NCBI GenBank assembly: GCA_027037155.1
Contig: JALWBK010000149.1
Span: 1 to 9,320 of the forward strand
Direction: 5' to 3'
Length of the DNA: 9,320 bases
Origin: a bacterium
GTDB taxonomy: Bacteria; Thermosulfidibacterota; Thermosulfidibacteria; Thermosulfidibacterales; Thermosulfidibacteraceae
Shown: one piece after another, positions 1 to 6,782 of the stretch
How positions within the stretch are numbered: position 1 is the stretch's first letter
Layout: every line of letters begins with the position of its first letter
The notes under the pieces: generated by a model
Seen by the model: the letters and a program-made list of their open reading frames with translations, nothing else
Told to the model about the DNA's origin: nothing
Database searches by the model: none
Translations under genes and position numbers: made by a program

Positions 1-33
1 TGAGGGGCTTGTATACATAGAATTAAAGCCTTT

Positions 34-528
34 TCAAGAACTGTCTCTTCTCCAGATTACCCTGACGAACTTTTCTCCCTCGTTGTACCAGAATTTGAGT
101 TCACCTTTGTGGGCATTGTAAAGGGCTTCGCCTATCCTTCTGGCAAGAGATGGGTATGTCACTTCTATGTTTAGCCCGTCTTCGTCTTCTTCCATATTCA
201 TGATTCTTTGAAGGGGCCTGAGATTTTTGACGTCCTCTTCGACGTTTCTGATGAGGTTCATGAGCTCTTCCTTCTTCTCTTTGAAGTAAGAGCCTTCTAT
301 CCTCACCAATCCACCGGGATACTTGTCCTGTATCCTTTTGCACGCGGGACATAGGGCTTCGTTGTACTCTGTCGTTTCGTCTGGCTTTTCCCAGGTCCAC
401 CTGCCGTTTTTGTAAACGGCTTTGCACGAGGGGCATATTGTGGGTTCGGGATACTTTTTGAATTCGTAATAAGGGTTTCCGGGATCTTGAGATTCAAATT
501 CCTTCCTCCAGGCGCTGTAGTAGGTCAT
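34..528 (-). CDS. BCAM0308-family zinc-ribbon-like protein, 164 aa
   Basis: Small soluble protein that I recognise as the BCAM0308 family, whose molecular role is not established. Two CxxC pairs (C32/C35 in CPSC, C60/C63 in CPAC) look like a four-cysteine metal site, probably zinc, and both sit in the family's typical surroundings (PEPTICPSC; LCPACKRIQDKYPGG). The middle (about 83-115) is a charged helix. The C-terminal part (about 121-162) alternates strand and helix around SLARRIGEALYNAHKGEL and ends in a basic VRVIWRR strand, resembling a small alpha/beta nucleic-acid-binding fold; that is inference. There is no signal peptide or membrane segment. The ATG at 528 has an excellent Shine-Dalgarno sequence, GGGAGG, 5 bases upstream. 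It lies 57 bases after the unknown membrane protein gene on the same strand and may be co-transcribed or use its own -10 box. Family assignment is fairly sure; function is not. Confidence 0.85.
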   Translation of the reverse strand: MTYYSAWRKEFESQDPGNPYYEFKKYPEPTICPSCKAVYKNGRWTWEKPDETTEYNEALCPACKRIQDKYPGGLVRIEGSYFKEKKEELMNLIRNVEEDVKNLRPLQRIMNMEEDEDGLNIEVTYPSLARRIGEALYNAHKGELKFWYNEGEKFVRVIWRRDSS

Positions 529-533
529 CTCTA

Positions 534-539
534 CCTCCC
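534..539 (-). promoter_or_regulatory. Ribosome binding site of the BCAM0308-family gene
   Basis: GGGAGG on the minus strand, 5 bases before the ATG at 528-526. It fixes the start codon of this gene. Confidence 0.7.
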
Positions 540-559
540 GTAGAGCTTTTCTTTCCCTG

Positions 560-565
560 ATTATA
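560..565 (-). promoter_or_regulatory. Possible -10 box for the BCAM0308-family gene
   Basis: A perfect TATAAT lies on the minus strand in the 57-base gap upstream of the BCAM0308-family gene, leaving a leader of about 25 bases that includes the ribosome binding site. No good -35 hexamer is present 16-18 bases upstream (the sequence there reads AACAAG-like), and the region is A/T-rich, so this is only a candidate internal promoter. Confidence 0.3.
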
Positions 566-585
566 AATTTAATCCCAAATGCTTG

Positions 586-1362
586 TTACAGTAAGCCCAT
601 TATCTTCATGCAGGTGTAGTGGTAGGCTATGTTGGCGTGAAAGAGGATAAGTCCCATGAGGCTTCCAAAGGCGGTGAATATGGGAAGTCCCATGAGTCCC
701 ATAAGGATGGCCAGGGCAAAGGATCCGGATACCGCAAATATGGCAATTAGTGTAAGTGCCACAGTTGGCTTCCAAAGCCCCGGTTTTAATGAGAGCAGGA
801 AGTACTTTGGGGTCAGTCCTTTGAGTGATTCTAAAAGTCCTTGCCAGAAATCGCTTTGCAGGAATCCCTTTGCCATGGCTACAGTGGCTGTGAAGAAAAA
901 GTTGAGAGCTATGTAGAGGGTGAGAAGTACTACGCCTACGACGTAAAGGGCGGTTTTTCCGCTTCCCAAGATGGCTTTCCACTGCTCGGGGTGAAATATC
1001 GCCAGGGTTGCTACGGGAAGTAGTAACAGTGTTGTGAAGAGTACGGAGGCTATGGCGATCACAATGGTGTTTATAAGCATACCTATGTAAGCACCCATAA
1101 CTGCAGAGGGGTTTATGGTGGATAAAAGCTGGGAGATCTCTTTGGATGCCAGTTCTTCTTTTACGGTTTCAGGGGATGGGTTTTGGGATATGGTCTTGAC
1201 AATGGATGCCATTAGCAGTGCCAGAGCAAAGCCAGAGGCTAAACTGACGAGTCTGCCGATGACTGGTAATGGTTCCATTATGGAGGGAATGAAGAACAAC
1301 ATGAAAATCAGCAGGTTTAACCGCCAGTTGGCGCTGATAAGTGCTGTGAAAAGACTCAGCAT
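586..1362 (-). CDS. Polytopic membrane protein of unknown function, 258 aa
   Basis: I do not recognise the family. The protein is very hydrophobic, with about six membrane segments at roughly residues 14-30, 36-56, 88-122 (long, perhaps two), 138-164, 198-221 and 224-248. A polar stretch at 57-87 contains several acidic residues and prolines, and a shorter loop lies at 123-137. No catalytic motif, nucleotide-binding site or signal peptide is visible. The ATG at 1362 lies inside the last codons of the upstream yihY-type gene (7-base overlap, ATGCTGA), which suggests translational coupling; the local Shine-Dalgarno sequence is poor, in line with that. Being the coupled partner of a YihY/BrkB protein suggests a role at the cell envelope, but this is inference from position only. 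The hydrophobic pattern and coupling make it a convincing gene. Confidence 0.75.
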   Translation of the reverse strand: MLSLFTALISANWRLNLLIFMLFFIPSIMEPLPVIGRLVSLASGFALALLMASIVKTISQNPSPETVKEELASKEISQLLSTINPSAVMGAYIGMLINTIVIAIASVLFTTLLLLPVATLAIFHPEQWKAILGSGKTALYVVGVVLLTLYIALNFFFTATVAMAKGFLQSDFWQGLLESLKGLTPKYFLLSLKPGLWKPTVALTLIAIFAVSGSFALAILMGLMGLPIFTAFGSLMGLILFHANIAYHYTCMKIMGLL

Positions 1363-2648
1363 TGCAGGTTAAACTCTTCTAATCTTTTTTTGGCTGCATC
1401 AAGGGCTTCTGTGGTTGCCTGCTGTCCAAAGGTTGCGGGAGTGACGGTTCCGCATACGGCATCAAGGATTGCCGATAGCTTGAATTTTTCTGCAGGCATG
1501 GCGGGCAGATAGGCTCCATTGGCGGTCTCTTTGATGAGTTTGTGTTCTTTAAGGGTTGAAAGCACCTTTGTTATTAGGCTTTCCGGTATGCTGAGCTCTT
1601 CAGAGGCCACTTGGGGATTGAACTCTTCTGCTTGGCTGAACTTTTGATACATGTTTTTGACGATGTCTATAGCCATGCTCAGCGTTAGTACAGGAGAAGC
1701 TTTTAGATCTGGCCTGTATCCCTTCCAGTACTGCGCCACGAATGCTATTTGGGCTCCGTACAGAAATACCAGCCATCCCCAGTATAGCCAGATGAGAAAG
1801 AGAGGTATGGTGGCAAAGGAGCCGTAAATAGCATTGTATCGCGTAACGCCGATTTGAAGCTTGATATAGATGAATTGCACAAGAAGCCAGCCTACACCGC
1901 CAACTATCCCTCCTATCAGGGCGGGCATGGCCTTTACATGGGCGTTGGGAAGGAAGCGGTAAAGCACCGTGAAGGTGATAACTAGTAAGGCTACGGGTAT
2001 GATCTTGACGATAAGCGCTGAAAACAGCGGAACCGGAACAAATTTGTCAAGGAAGACCGTTATCTTTTTCACCTGAGATGCGGCTGTGAATCCTAAGGCT
2101 ATGTTTATGGACAGGGGCATGAGTACAGTTATGGCGATGTAGTCAAGGATTTTTCGCCCTAAGTCTCTGCTTTTTTCAACCTTCCATATCTGATTCAGGG
2201 TATTTTCAATTTTGGTTAAGGTTGTTAGAACTGCCCATATTAGCCCTAATATGCCCACAACTCCTAAGGTGGCAAAGTTTGTCTTGTCGACGTACTCAAA
2301 GATTTTGTCAATGGCTTCTCTTAGGTGCTTTGCGAACTGGTTTTGCCCTTTCTGATCCTCAAACTGTTCAATGAACTGGTACGCGGCTTTTTTTGCCATG
2401 TTACTAGCGCCAAGGCCCTTGAGTACAGCGGTTCCCAAGGCTATTAACGGCACCATGGAGAGTACCATTATGTAGGTAAGGGCGCTGGCTCTTAGTGAGA
2501 GGGCGTTCTTTCTGGCTTCCTCCCAGAAGAATTCCGAGATGCGAAGGAGATTCCTTATCGTCCTTTTCCACTTAGGGCTGTCAGGCTCTTCCTGCCACGC
2601 CCAGTGATGTAAGGAAATGGCTTTATCTTTTATTTGTTCTTTCTTCAT
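1356..2648 (-). CDS. YihY/BrkB-family inner-membrane protein with C-terminal winged-helix-like domain, 430 aa
   Basis: Member of the YihY/virulence factor BrkB family (UPF0761), polytopic inner-membrane proteins once misnamed ribonuclease BN and now loosely tied to envelope integrity or export; the substrate is unknown. Family landmarks are ASALTYIMVLSMVPL (55-69), the helix around GVVGILGLIWAVLTTLTKIEN (129-149), and the long run LYRFLPNAHVKAMPALIGG (229-247) to GSFATIPLFLIWLYWGWLVF (276-295). About six membrane helices span 50-310. After them, residues 318-400 form a soluble domain whose helix pattern and VASEELSIPESLITKVLSTL followed by HKLI resemble the winged-helix tail seen in part of this family. 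The N-terminal 40 residues are polar and Trp-containing. The ATG at 2648 has AGGA 5 bases upstream. It is first of a group with the unknown membrane protein, overlapping it by 7 bases, and is divergent from the flavoprotein gene. Confidence 0.9.
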   Translation of the reverse strand: MKKEQIKDKAISLHHWAWQEEPDSPKWKRTIRNLLRISEFFWEEARKNALSLRASALTYIMVLSMVPLIALGTAVLKGLGASNMAKKAAYQFIEQFEDQKGQNQFAKHLREAIDKIFEYVDKTNFATLGVVGILGLIWAVLTTLTKIENTLNQIWKVEKSRDLGRKILDYIAITVLMPLSINIALGFTAASQVKKITVFLDKFVPVPLFSALIVKIIPVALLVITFTVLYRFLPNAHVKAMPALIGGIVGGVGWLLVQFIYIKLQIGVTRYNAIYGSFATIPLFLIWLYWGWLVFLYGAQIAFVAQYWKGYRPDLKASPVLTLSMAIDIVKNMYQKFSQAEEFNPQVASEELSIPESLITKVLSTLKEHKLIKETANGAYLPAMPAEKFKLSAILDAVCGTVTPATFGQQATTEALDAAKKRLEEFNLQC

Positions 2649-2716
2649 ACTGTTCCTATTCTATCACAGGTGTGTTTTTCTTTTCAAACGGATTGCGCTT
2701 TTGAGATAACGGGCGT

Positions 2717-2745
2717 AATTTAACTTAAAAAGTCATATTTAAATT
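2717..2745. repeat. A/T-rich inverted repeat upstream of the CoA-disulfide reductase gene
   Basis: Arms AATTTAA (2717-2723) and TTAAATT (2739-2745) are perfectly complementary, separated by 15 bases, and end just before the ribosome binding site of the flavoprotein gene. It could be an operator in the divergent yihY/flavoprotein region, but the arms are short and of low complexity, so chance is a real alternative. I could not assign a convincing -35/-10 pair for the flavoprotein gene here. Confidence 0.25.
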
Positions 2746-2746
2746 T

Positions 2747-2753
2747 GGGAGGT
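2747..2753 (+). promoter_or_regulatory. Ribosome binding site fixing the flavoprotein start
   Basis: GGGAGGT lies 6 bases before the ATG at 2760. An in-frame TTG at 2745 overlaps this site, so the TTG cannot be the start served by it; the ATG at 2760 is preferred. Confidence 0.75.
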
Positions 2754-2759
2754 TCAATC

Positions 2760-4457
2760 ATGGGGAAAAGGGTGGTTGTAGTTGGTGGGCTGGCAGCAGG
2801 ACCTAAGGCTGCTGCCAAAATAAAGCGTTTGGATCCAGAGGCAGAAGTCATTATTCTTGAGAAGGGAAGGTATCTGTCCTTTGGTACCTGCGGATTTCCT
2901 TATTTCATAGAGCGAGAGGTTAAGGACATAACGGATCTGATGAAGACCTCTACCGGTGTTGTGCGGGATAGGGTTTTCTTCAAAGAAGTGAAGGATATAG
3001 ATGCCAGAACTCAATCTTTGGTGGTTGGAATAGATAGGGATAACAAGAGGGTGAAGGTCAAGGATTTGGTATCTGGAGACACCTACGGGCTTGAGTATGA
3101 CTATTTGGTGCTTGCTACAGGAGCCAGGCCTGCTTCCTTGCCTGTAGAGGGCATGCACTTTAGAAACATCTTTTTGGCAAGAACCCCTGAAGATGCCATA
3201 ACAATTGACAGATTCCTTGAGGAGCATCCAGGGGTAGAAGCGGTAGTGGTTGGAGGAGGAGCTATAGGGCTTGAGATGGCAGAGGCTCTAACCTTGAGGG
3301 GTGCTAAGGTTACTGTGGTTGAGGCATTTCCGAGGTTACTTCCACCCTTTGAGCCTGAGATTTCTCTGATAGTGCAGAGCCATTTGGAGGAAAAGGGAGT
3401 AAAGGTACTAACGGGAACCAAGGTGGTTAAGTTTGAGGATGATGGTGAGGGCTACGTGTCGGCGGTGGTGACGGATAAGGGAAGGATTCCTGCTGAAATG
3501 GTGCTTGTGGCGGTGGGGGTCAGGCCCAATGTGGAGCTTGCTAAGGAGAGTGGTTTAAAGATTGGTGAGACGGGTGCCGTTTGGGTGAATGAGTCTATGC
3601 AGACCAGTGATCCGTACATCTACGCTGTTGGGGACTGTGCCGAGACGGTGAACATGATAACCGGAGAGCGGGTCTTTGTGCCCCTTGGCTCCTCTGCCAA
3701 TAAGCAGGGGAGGGTTGCAGCCATCAATATATGCGGTGGCAACGCTGTGTTTCCAGGGGTTGTTGGAACATTGATTTTGAAGGTTTTTGATCTCACTGTG
3801 GCGAGAACGGGGCTTTCCATGGATAAGGCGGCGCAGGCAGGTTTTGTTCCCGAGAGGGTGATCATTTCTGGTCCTGATAAGCCAGAGTTTATGCCGGCGG
3901 CAAAGCCTATAATACTTGAACTTATTGCAGATAAGAAGACGGGAAAGGTTTTGGGCGTTCAGGCTGTGGGATACGGTGATGTGAACAAGCGCATAGATGT
4001 TGCCGCTACTTTGCTTTACTTCAAGGCAACCATTTGGGATGTTATGGGAGTGGATCTTGCCTATGCCCCGCCCTATGCACCAGCGGTTGACAACATAGCT
4101 AAGGCGGCATGGGCTATGGAAAACAAACTGCAGGGGATGATGGAGGGAATTACCAGCGTTGAACTGAAAAAGATGATGGAGGAGAAAAAAGATTTGCTTA
4201 TACTTGACGTTAGGGCTCCCTGGGAGTGTAAGGAGCTGAATCTTCCTTGGCAGGTTATTAACATACCCTTAGGGCAGCTTAGAAGGCGTTTGAGTGAGGT
4301 GCCGCGGGATAGGGAGATAGTGATTCTATGCAAGAGCGGTACCAGAGGGTACGAGGCCTACTGCATATTGAAGGCTGCCGGCTTTGAGAACATCAAGGTG
4401 TTGGAGGGCGGTTTGATAGCCTGGCCCTTCACCAGAGTTGAGGGGGTTAGCTGCTGA
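2760..4457 (+). CDS. CoA-disulfide reductase / NAD(P)H-dependent polysulfide reductase-type flavoprotein with C-terminal rhodanese domain, 565 aa
   Basis: Cytoplasmic FAD-dependent pyridine nucleotide-disulfide oxidoreductase fused to a rhodanese domain, the CoADR-RHD architecture. Known members reduce CoA disulfide, CoA persulfide or polysulfide with NAD(P)H. N-terminal FAD site VVVVGGLAAGPKAAAK (5-20); active-site Cys44 in SFGTCGFPYF (40-49), the single-cysteine signature of this class; ATGARP (119-124); NAD(P)H-binding VVVGGGAIGLEMAEAL (162-177) with Glu188 ending the second strand, which favours NADH; second FAD motif TSDPYIYAVGDCAE (282-295); dimerisation-domain hallmark LAYAPPYAPAVDN (433-445). 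The rhodanese domain spans about 464-562, with LDVRAPWEC (482-490) and active loop CKSGTR with Cys524. This points to transfer of sulfane sulfur between Cys524, CoA and Cys44, so a role in elemental sulfur/polysulfide reduction or redox defence is plausible. The start at 2760 follows GGGAGGT. The last 11 bases overlap the convergent mgtE end. Exact substrate is not decidable here. Confidence 0.93.
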   Translation: MGKRVVVVGGLAAGPKAAAKIKRLDPEAEVIILEKGRYLSFGTCGFPYFIEREVKDITDLMKTSTGVVRDRVFFKEVKDIDARTQSLVVGIDRDNKRVKVKDLVSGDTYGLEYDYLVLATGARPASLPVEGMHFRNIFLARTPEDAITIDRFLEEHPGVEAVVVGGGAIGLEMAEALTLRGAKVTVVEAFPRLLPPFEPEISLIVQSHLEEKGVKVLTGTKVVKFEDDGEGYVSAVVTDKGRIPAEMVLVAVGVRPNVELAKESGLKIGETGAVWVNESMQTSDPYIYAVGDCAETVNMITGERVFVPLGSSANKQGRVAAINICGGNAVFPGVVGTLILKVFDLTVARTGLSMDKAAQAGFVPERVIISGPDKPEFMPAAKPIILELIADKKTGKVLGVQAVGYGDVNKRIDVAATLLYFKATIWDVMGVDLAYAPPYAPAVDNIAKAAWAMENKLQGMMEGITSVELKKMMEEKKDLLILDVRAPWECKELNLPWQVINIPLGQLRRRLSEVPRDREIVILCKSGTRGYEAYCILKAAGFENIKVLEGGLIAWPFTRVEGVSC

Positions 4458-5853
4458 ATCTCAGAAGGAGTATGGTGGCAAGGGAAAGGTAGATAAAGTT
4501 TGCCAGTATGTCGCTGAAGGTGGTGATGAAGGGGCCTGAGGGAAGGGCTGGGTCTATGTTGAGCTTTTTGAATATTATGGGAGTTAGGGTCCCCACTGTG
4601 GTTGTTATGACCATGGAAGTTAAGATAGAGATCCCTATGACTGTGGAGAAGCGGGGGTCTTTCTGGATAAAGTAAACCGCTACTGCAGCTACGGCCCCCG
4701 CTATCAGGCCCATTATGAGGCCTACGCCTATCTGTCTTGCTACCACCTTCCAGGGCTTGTCTATGTCGAGCCTTCCGGTGGCAATGGAGCGATTCACGAT
4801 GGTCTGGGCCTGATTGCCAACGTTTCCTGCAAGGGCCATAACCAGGGGGATGAAGAAGGAGAGGGCGACGAATTCCTTGAGGGTGTTGTTGTAAAAGTGG
4901 ATTATGTAGCCTGAGATTAGTTCTCCAATGAGGCTGAAGCTGAGCCACGGGAGACGGTAAAGGGCTATTTTGAACAGGGATCTCTCCCACAGCTCTTCGT
5001 CTGTGGTACCTACCATCTTGTAGATGTCTTCAGTGGCCTCTTCCACTATGATGTCAATTACGTCGTCGGCAGTCACGATACCCACAAGCCTCTTTTCATG
5101 ATCCACAACGGGAACCGCCAGGAGATCGTATTTGTCCACTATCCTGGCTACCTCTTCCTGATCGGTGTCCACTGTGACGTAGATGATGTCGGTTTTCATT
5201 ATGTCCTTAAGCTTAGCCTTGGGATCGGACAGTATGAGTTCTCTCAATGAGATGACGCCAACAAGGTGCCTTCTTGAGTCTATCACGTAAAGGTAAAAGA
5301 CTTCCTTGTCTCGCGCCTTTCTTATCTCTTCTATGGCCTTTTCCACGGTAAGGTCTTCGTGAAGGGCCAAGAACTCTGTGGACATTATACGGCCGGCAGT
5401 TTCCTCTCTGTACTGAAGGTGCTTCCAGATGTCAGGGTACTTTTCCAATAAGGGCAGTATCTTCTCTCTTTTATCTTTAGGCAGTGAGTCAACCAGCAGG
5501 ATGGCTTCGTCTGGATCCATGTAGGGGATGTAGCTTACCAGCTCTTCTGGGCTGAGCTCTTCCACAATTTCGGTAAAGGTTAAAGAGTCCAGCTTTGTGA
5601 TAATTTGGGCCATAAGGTCTGGTTTTATAAGCTTTAAAAGTTCCCGCCTTTCTTCTTTGCTGAGCGTTTTGAGGACGTAAGCGATGTCCGCAGGATGCAG
5701 CTTTTCAAGCAGTCTGTTTATGTGAGAGATAGCCTTTTTACGCAGGAATCTTCTGAAGGTGGCAACTATAATCTTTTTGCTTTTGGGGATGTGTTCTATT
5801 CCTTCTTCAGGTAGTACCCCAACTCTCTCAGGCTCCCGCTTTTGCGTCTCCAT
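4447..5853 (-). CDS. mgtE: MgtE-family magnesium transporter, 468 aa
   Basis: Dimeric inner-membrane Mg2+ channel/transporter gated by cytoplasmic Mg2+-sensing domains. Order: MgtE N-domain, about 48-150 (starting near [16 protein letters not shown]); two CBS domains, about 155-212 ([18 protein letters not shown]) and 217-272 ([31 protein letters not shown]); an acidic plug helix with TEDIYKMVG (274-282); then a five-helix membrane domain, about 300-467. Pore signatures are [13 protein letters not shown] (339-351) and [20 protein letters not shown] (434-453), where the Asp of FSD (Asp448) matches the pore Mg2+-binding Asp of the family. The ATG at 5853 is preferred to an in-frame TTG at 5874 because AAGGA precedes it closely. 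It lies 58 bases inside the end of era in another frame. No ATG, GTG or TTG occurs in frame between the era stop and the conserved N-domain. No riboswitch leader is possible directly upstream, so expression probably follows era. Confidence 0.93.
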   Translation of the reverse strand: METQKREPERVGVLPEEGIEHIPKSKKIIVATFRRFLRKKAISHINRLLEKLHPADIAYVLKTLSKEERRELLKLIKPDLMAQIITKLDSLTFTEIVEELSPEELVSYIPYMDPDEAILLVDSLPKDKREKILPLLEKYPDIWKHLQYREETAGRIMSTEFLALHEDLTVEKAIEEIRKARDKEVFYLYVIDSRRHLVGVISLRELILSDPKAKLKDIMKTDIIYVTVDTDQEEVARIVDKYDLLAVPVVDHEKRLVGIVTADDVIDIIVEEATEDIYKMVGTTDEELWERSLFKIALYRLPWLSFSLIGELISGYIIHFYNNTLKEFVALSFFIPLVMALAGNVGNQAQTIVNRSIATGRLDIDKPWKVVARQIGVGLIMGLIAGAVAAVAVYFIQKDPRFSTVIGISILTSMVITTTVGTLTPIIFKKLNIDPALPSGPFITTFSDILANFIYLSLATILLLRFSS

Positions 5854-6707
5854 TTTTCCTTCACCTTTACCCAAAGATTTAGATAGACCTTCTTTCCGTA
5901 TATTCTTTCAAGCTCTTCGCGAGAGAACTGGCCGATTTTTTTGAGCATCTGGCCAGACCTTCCTATTATTATTCCCTTTTGGGAGGCCTTTTCAACAAAT
6001 ATGTAGGCATCAATTACTATGACGTCTTCTTTCTCCTCAATCTTTTCCACCAAAACTGCGGTACTGTAGGGTATCTCCTGCCTTGTTAGGTTGAAGATCT
6101 TTTCCCTTATGATTTCAGCAACCATGAAGTACTCTGGCTGATCCGTTATCATATCTTCGGGATAGTATGGATACCCTTCGGGAAGAAGGTTGAAGATGGC
6201 TTTAACCAGCTCGTTCAGTCCTTCTCCGGTGACGGCGGAGGTGGGTACTGCTGTTTCTATTTTCAGTGCCTGTTCAATCTCTTTTCTTATACTTTCGGCC
6301 CTATCAAGGGTGGTTAGATCTATCTTGTTGAGGGAAAGCACAATGGGCTTAGAAGTTTCCATCTGGGCCAAATGCTCAATCACCAAGTCGTCTTCTTCAG
6401 TAAGCCCCTCTTTTACATCCACAACGAGAACCACCACATCAACGTCTTTCAGGGTTCTTACAGCAACTTCCACCATGTATTCGTTCAATTTGTGTTTGGG
6501 TTTGTGAATTCCGGGGGTGTCAAGGAACACTATCTGTCCGTTGGGCAGATGTTTCACACCTAAGATCCTGTTTCTGGTGGTTTGGGGCTTGTCTGACACT
6601 ATCGCAACCTTGTGGCCAAGTATGGCGTTAAGAAGGCTGGATTTGCCTACGTTTGGCCTTCCTATAAGCGTGGTAAATCCGGCCTTGTAACCCTCGGGCA
6701 CTTCCAT
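5796..6707 (-). CDS. era: Ribosome-assembly GTPase Era, 303 aa
   Basis: Era binds the 3' end of 16S rRNA and helps mature the 30S subunit, acting on the ribosome and at the membrane. GTPase motifs: G1 GRPNVGKS (16-23), G2 region QTTR (42-45) in the typical [14 protein letters not shown]3 DTPG (63-66), G4 NKID (127-130), G5 TSA (156-158). The C-terminal KH domain (about 195-285) carries the GRSG loop (249-252) in [14 protein letters not shown], the RNA-binding GXXG of Era. Length is normal. The ATG at 6707 is chosen because a perfect AGGAGG lies 6 bases upstream; an in-frame GTG at 6722 overlaps that site and would add only five residues. The gene is divergent from miaA across 75 bases and is followed by mgtE, whose start lies inside its 3' end. 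Confidence 0.97.
   Translation of the reverse strand: MEVPEGYKAGFTTLIGRPNVGKSSLLNAILGHKVAIVSDKPQTTRNRILGVKHLPNGQIVFLDTPGIHKPKHKLNEYMVEVAVRTLKDVDVVVLVVDVKEGLTEEDDLVIEHLAQMETSKPIVLSLNKIDLTTLDRAESIRKEIEQALKIETAVPTSAVTGEGLNELVKAIFNLLPEGYPYYPEDMITDQPEYFMVAEIIREKIFNLTRQEIPYSTAVLVEKIEEKEDVIVIDAYIFVEKASQKGIIIGRSGQMLKKIGQFSREELERIYGKKVYLNLWVKVKEKWRRKSGSLRELGYYLKKE
5857..5868 (-). promoter_or_regulatory. Ribosome binding site of mgtE, inside era
   Basis: A purine-rich stretch AAAGGTGAAGGA on the minus strand ends 3 bases before the ATG at 5853. It lies within the era coding sequence and supports the ATG over the TTG at 5874, which has no close Shine-Dalgarno sequence. Confidence 0.5.
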
Positions 6708-6712
6708 AGATT

Positions 6713-6720
6713 CCCTCCTC
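6713..6720 (-). promoter_or_regulatory. Ribosome binding site deciding the era start
   Basis: GAGGAGGG on the minus strand includes a perfect AGGAGG, with 6 bases to the ATG at 6707. The upstream in-frame GTG (6722-6720) overlaps this site and is therefore not used. Confidence 0.75.
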
Positions 6721-6736
6721 ACTTGGGCTCTTTCAA

Positions 6737-6765
6737 AGTATAGTCTTGGGATTGGCCTTTTTCCA
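6737..6765 (-). promoter_or_regulatory. Predicted sigma70-type promoter of era (and mgtE)
   Basis: On the minus strand, -35 TGGAAA (6765-6760; 4 of 6 matches to consensus), a 17-base spacer and -10 TATACT (6742-6737; 5 of 6). The expected transcript start near 6730 leaves a leader of about 23 bases that contains the strong era ribosome binding site. It overlaps the predicted miaA promoter on the other strand. Confidence 0.5.
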
Positions 6766-6774
6766 GTTTATATT
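6746..6774 (+). promoter_or_regulatory. Predicted sigma70-type promoter of miaA-rsmD-coaD
   Basis: -35 TTGGGA (6746-6751; 4 of 6 matches), a 17-base spacer and -10 TATATT (6769-6774; 5 of 6). The expected transcript start near 6781 is only about two bases before the miaA ATG at 6783, so the mRNA would be leaderless or nearly so. This agrees with the lack of any Shine-Dalgarno sequence before miaA. Confidence 0.5.
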
Positions 6775-6782
6775 CATTAACT

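Noticed and set aside
16..18. ATG on the minus strand downstream of the BCAM0308-family gene as start of a further operon gene
   Set aside because: No ribosome binding site precedes it and only six codons are visible.
6..34. Small hairpin GGCTT/AAGCC followed by TTTT on the plus strand at the left edge
   Set aside because: It could terminate a plus-strand gene ending just outside the window, but the stem is 5 pairs with a 15-base loop, and no gene end can be confirmed.
2..121. Open plus-strand frame entering from the left edge
   Set aside because: It would overlap the well-supported BCAM0308-family gene by 88 bases on the opposite strand, and it loses protein-like character after about 11 residues. 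A real gene end here cannot be shown.
529..585. Small RNA or riboswitch in the gap upstream of the BCAM0308-family gene
   Set aside because: The gap is 57 bases with no stable hairpin; only a possible -10 box and the ribosome binding site are present.
2658..2687. Promoter-like TTGAAA-18 bases-TAGAAT on the minus strand before the YihY-type gene
   Set aside because: The hexamers are good, but the -10 box ends only 9 bases before the ATG and abuts the AGGA ribosome binding site, so a transcript from it would lack that site. The two signals are not compatible, and I could not decide between them.
2745..2747. TTG as start of the flavoprotein
   Set aside because: It overlaps the GGGAGGT ribosome binding site, which correctly serves the ATG at 2760.
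4358..4990. Long open frame (about 210 codons) antisense-phase to mgtE
   Set aside because: It lies in another frame over the well-conserved MgtE membrane domain, is rich in Pro, His, Arg and Ser as expected for an off-frame shadow, and matches no family I know.
5854..5874. TTG at 5874 as mgtE start (7 extra residues)
   Set aside because: There is no close Shine-Dalgarno sequence, whereas the ATG at 5853 has one.
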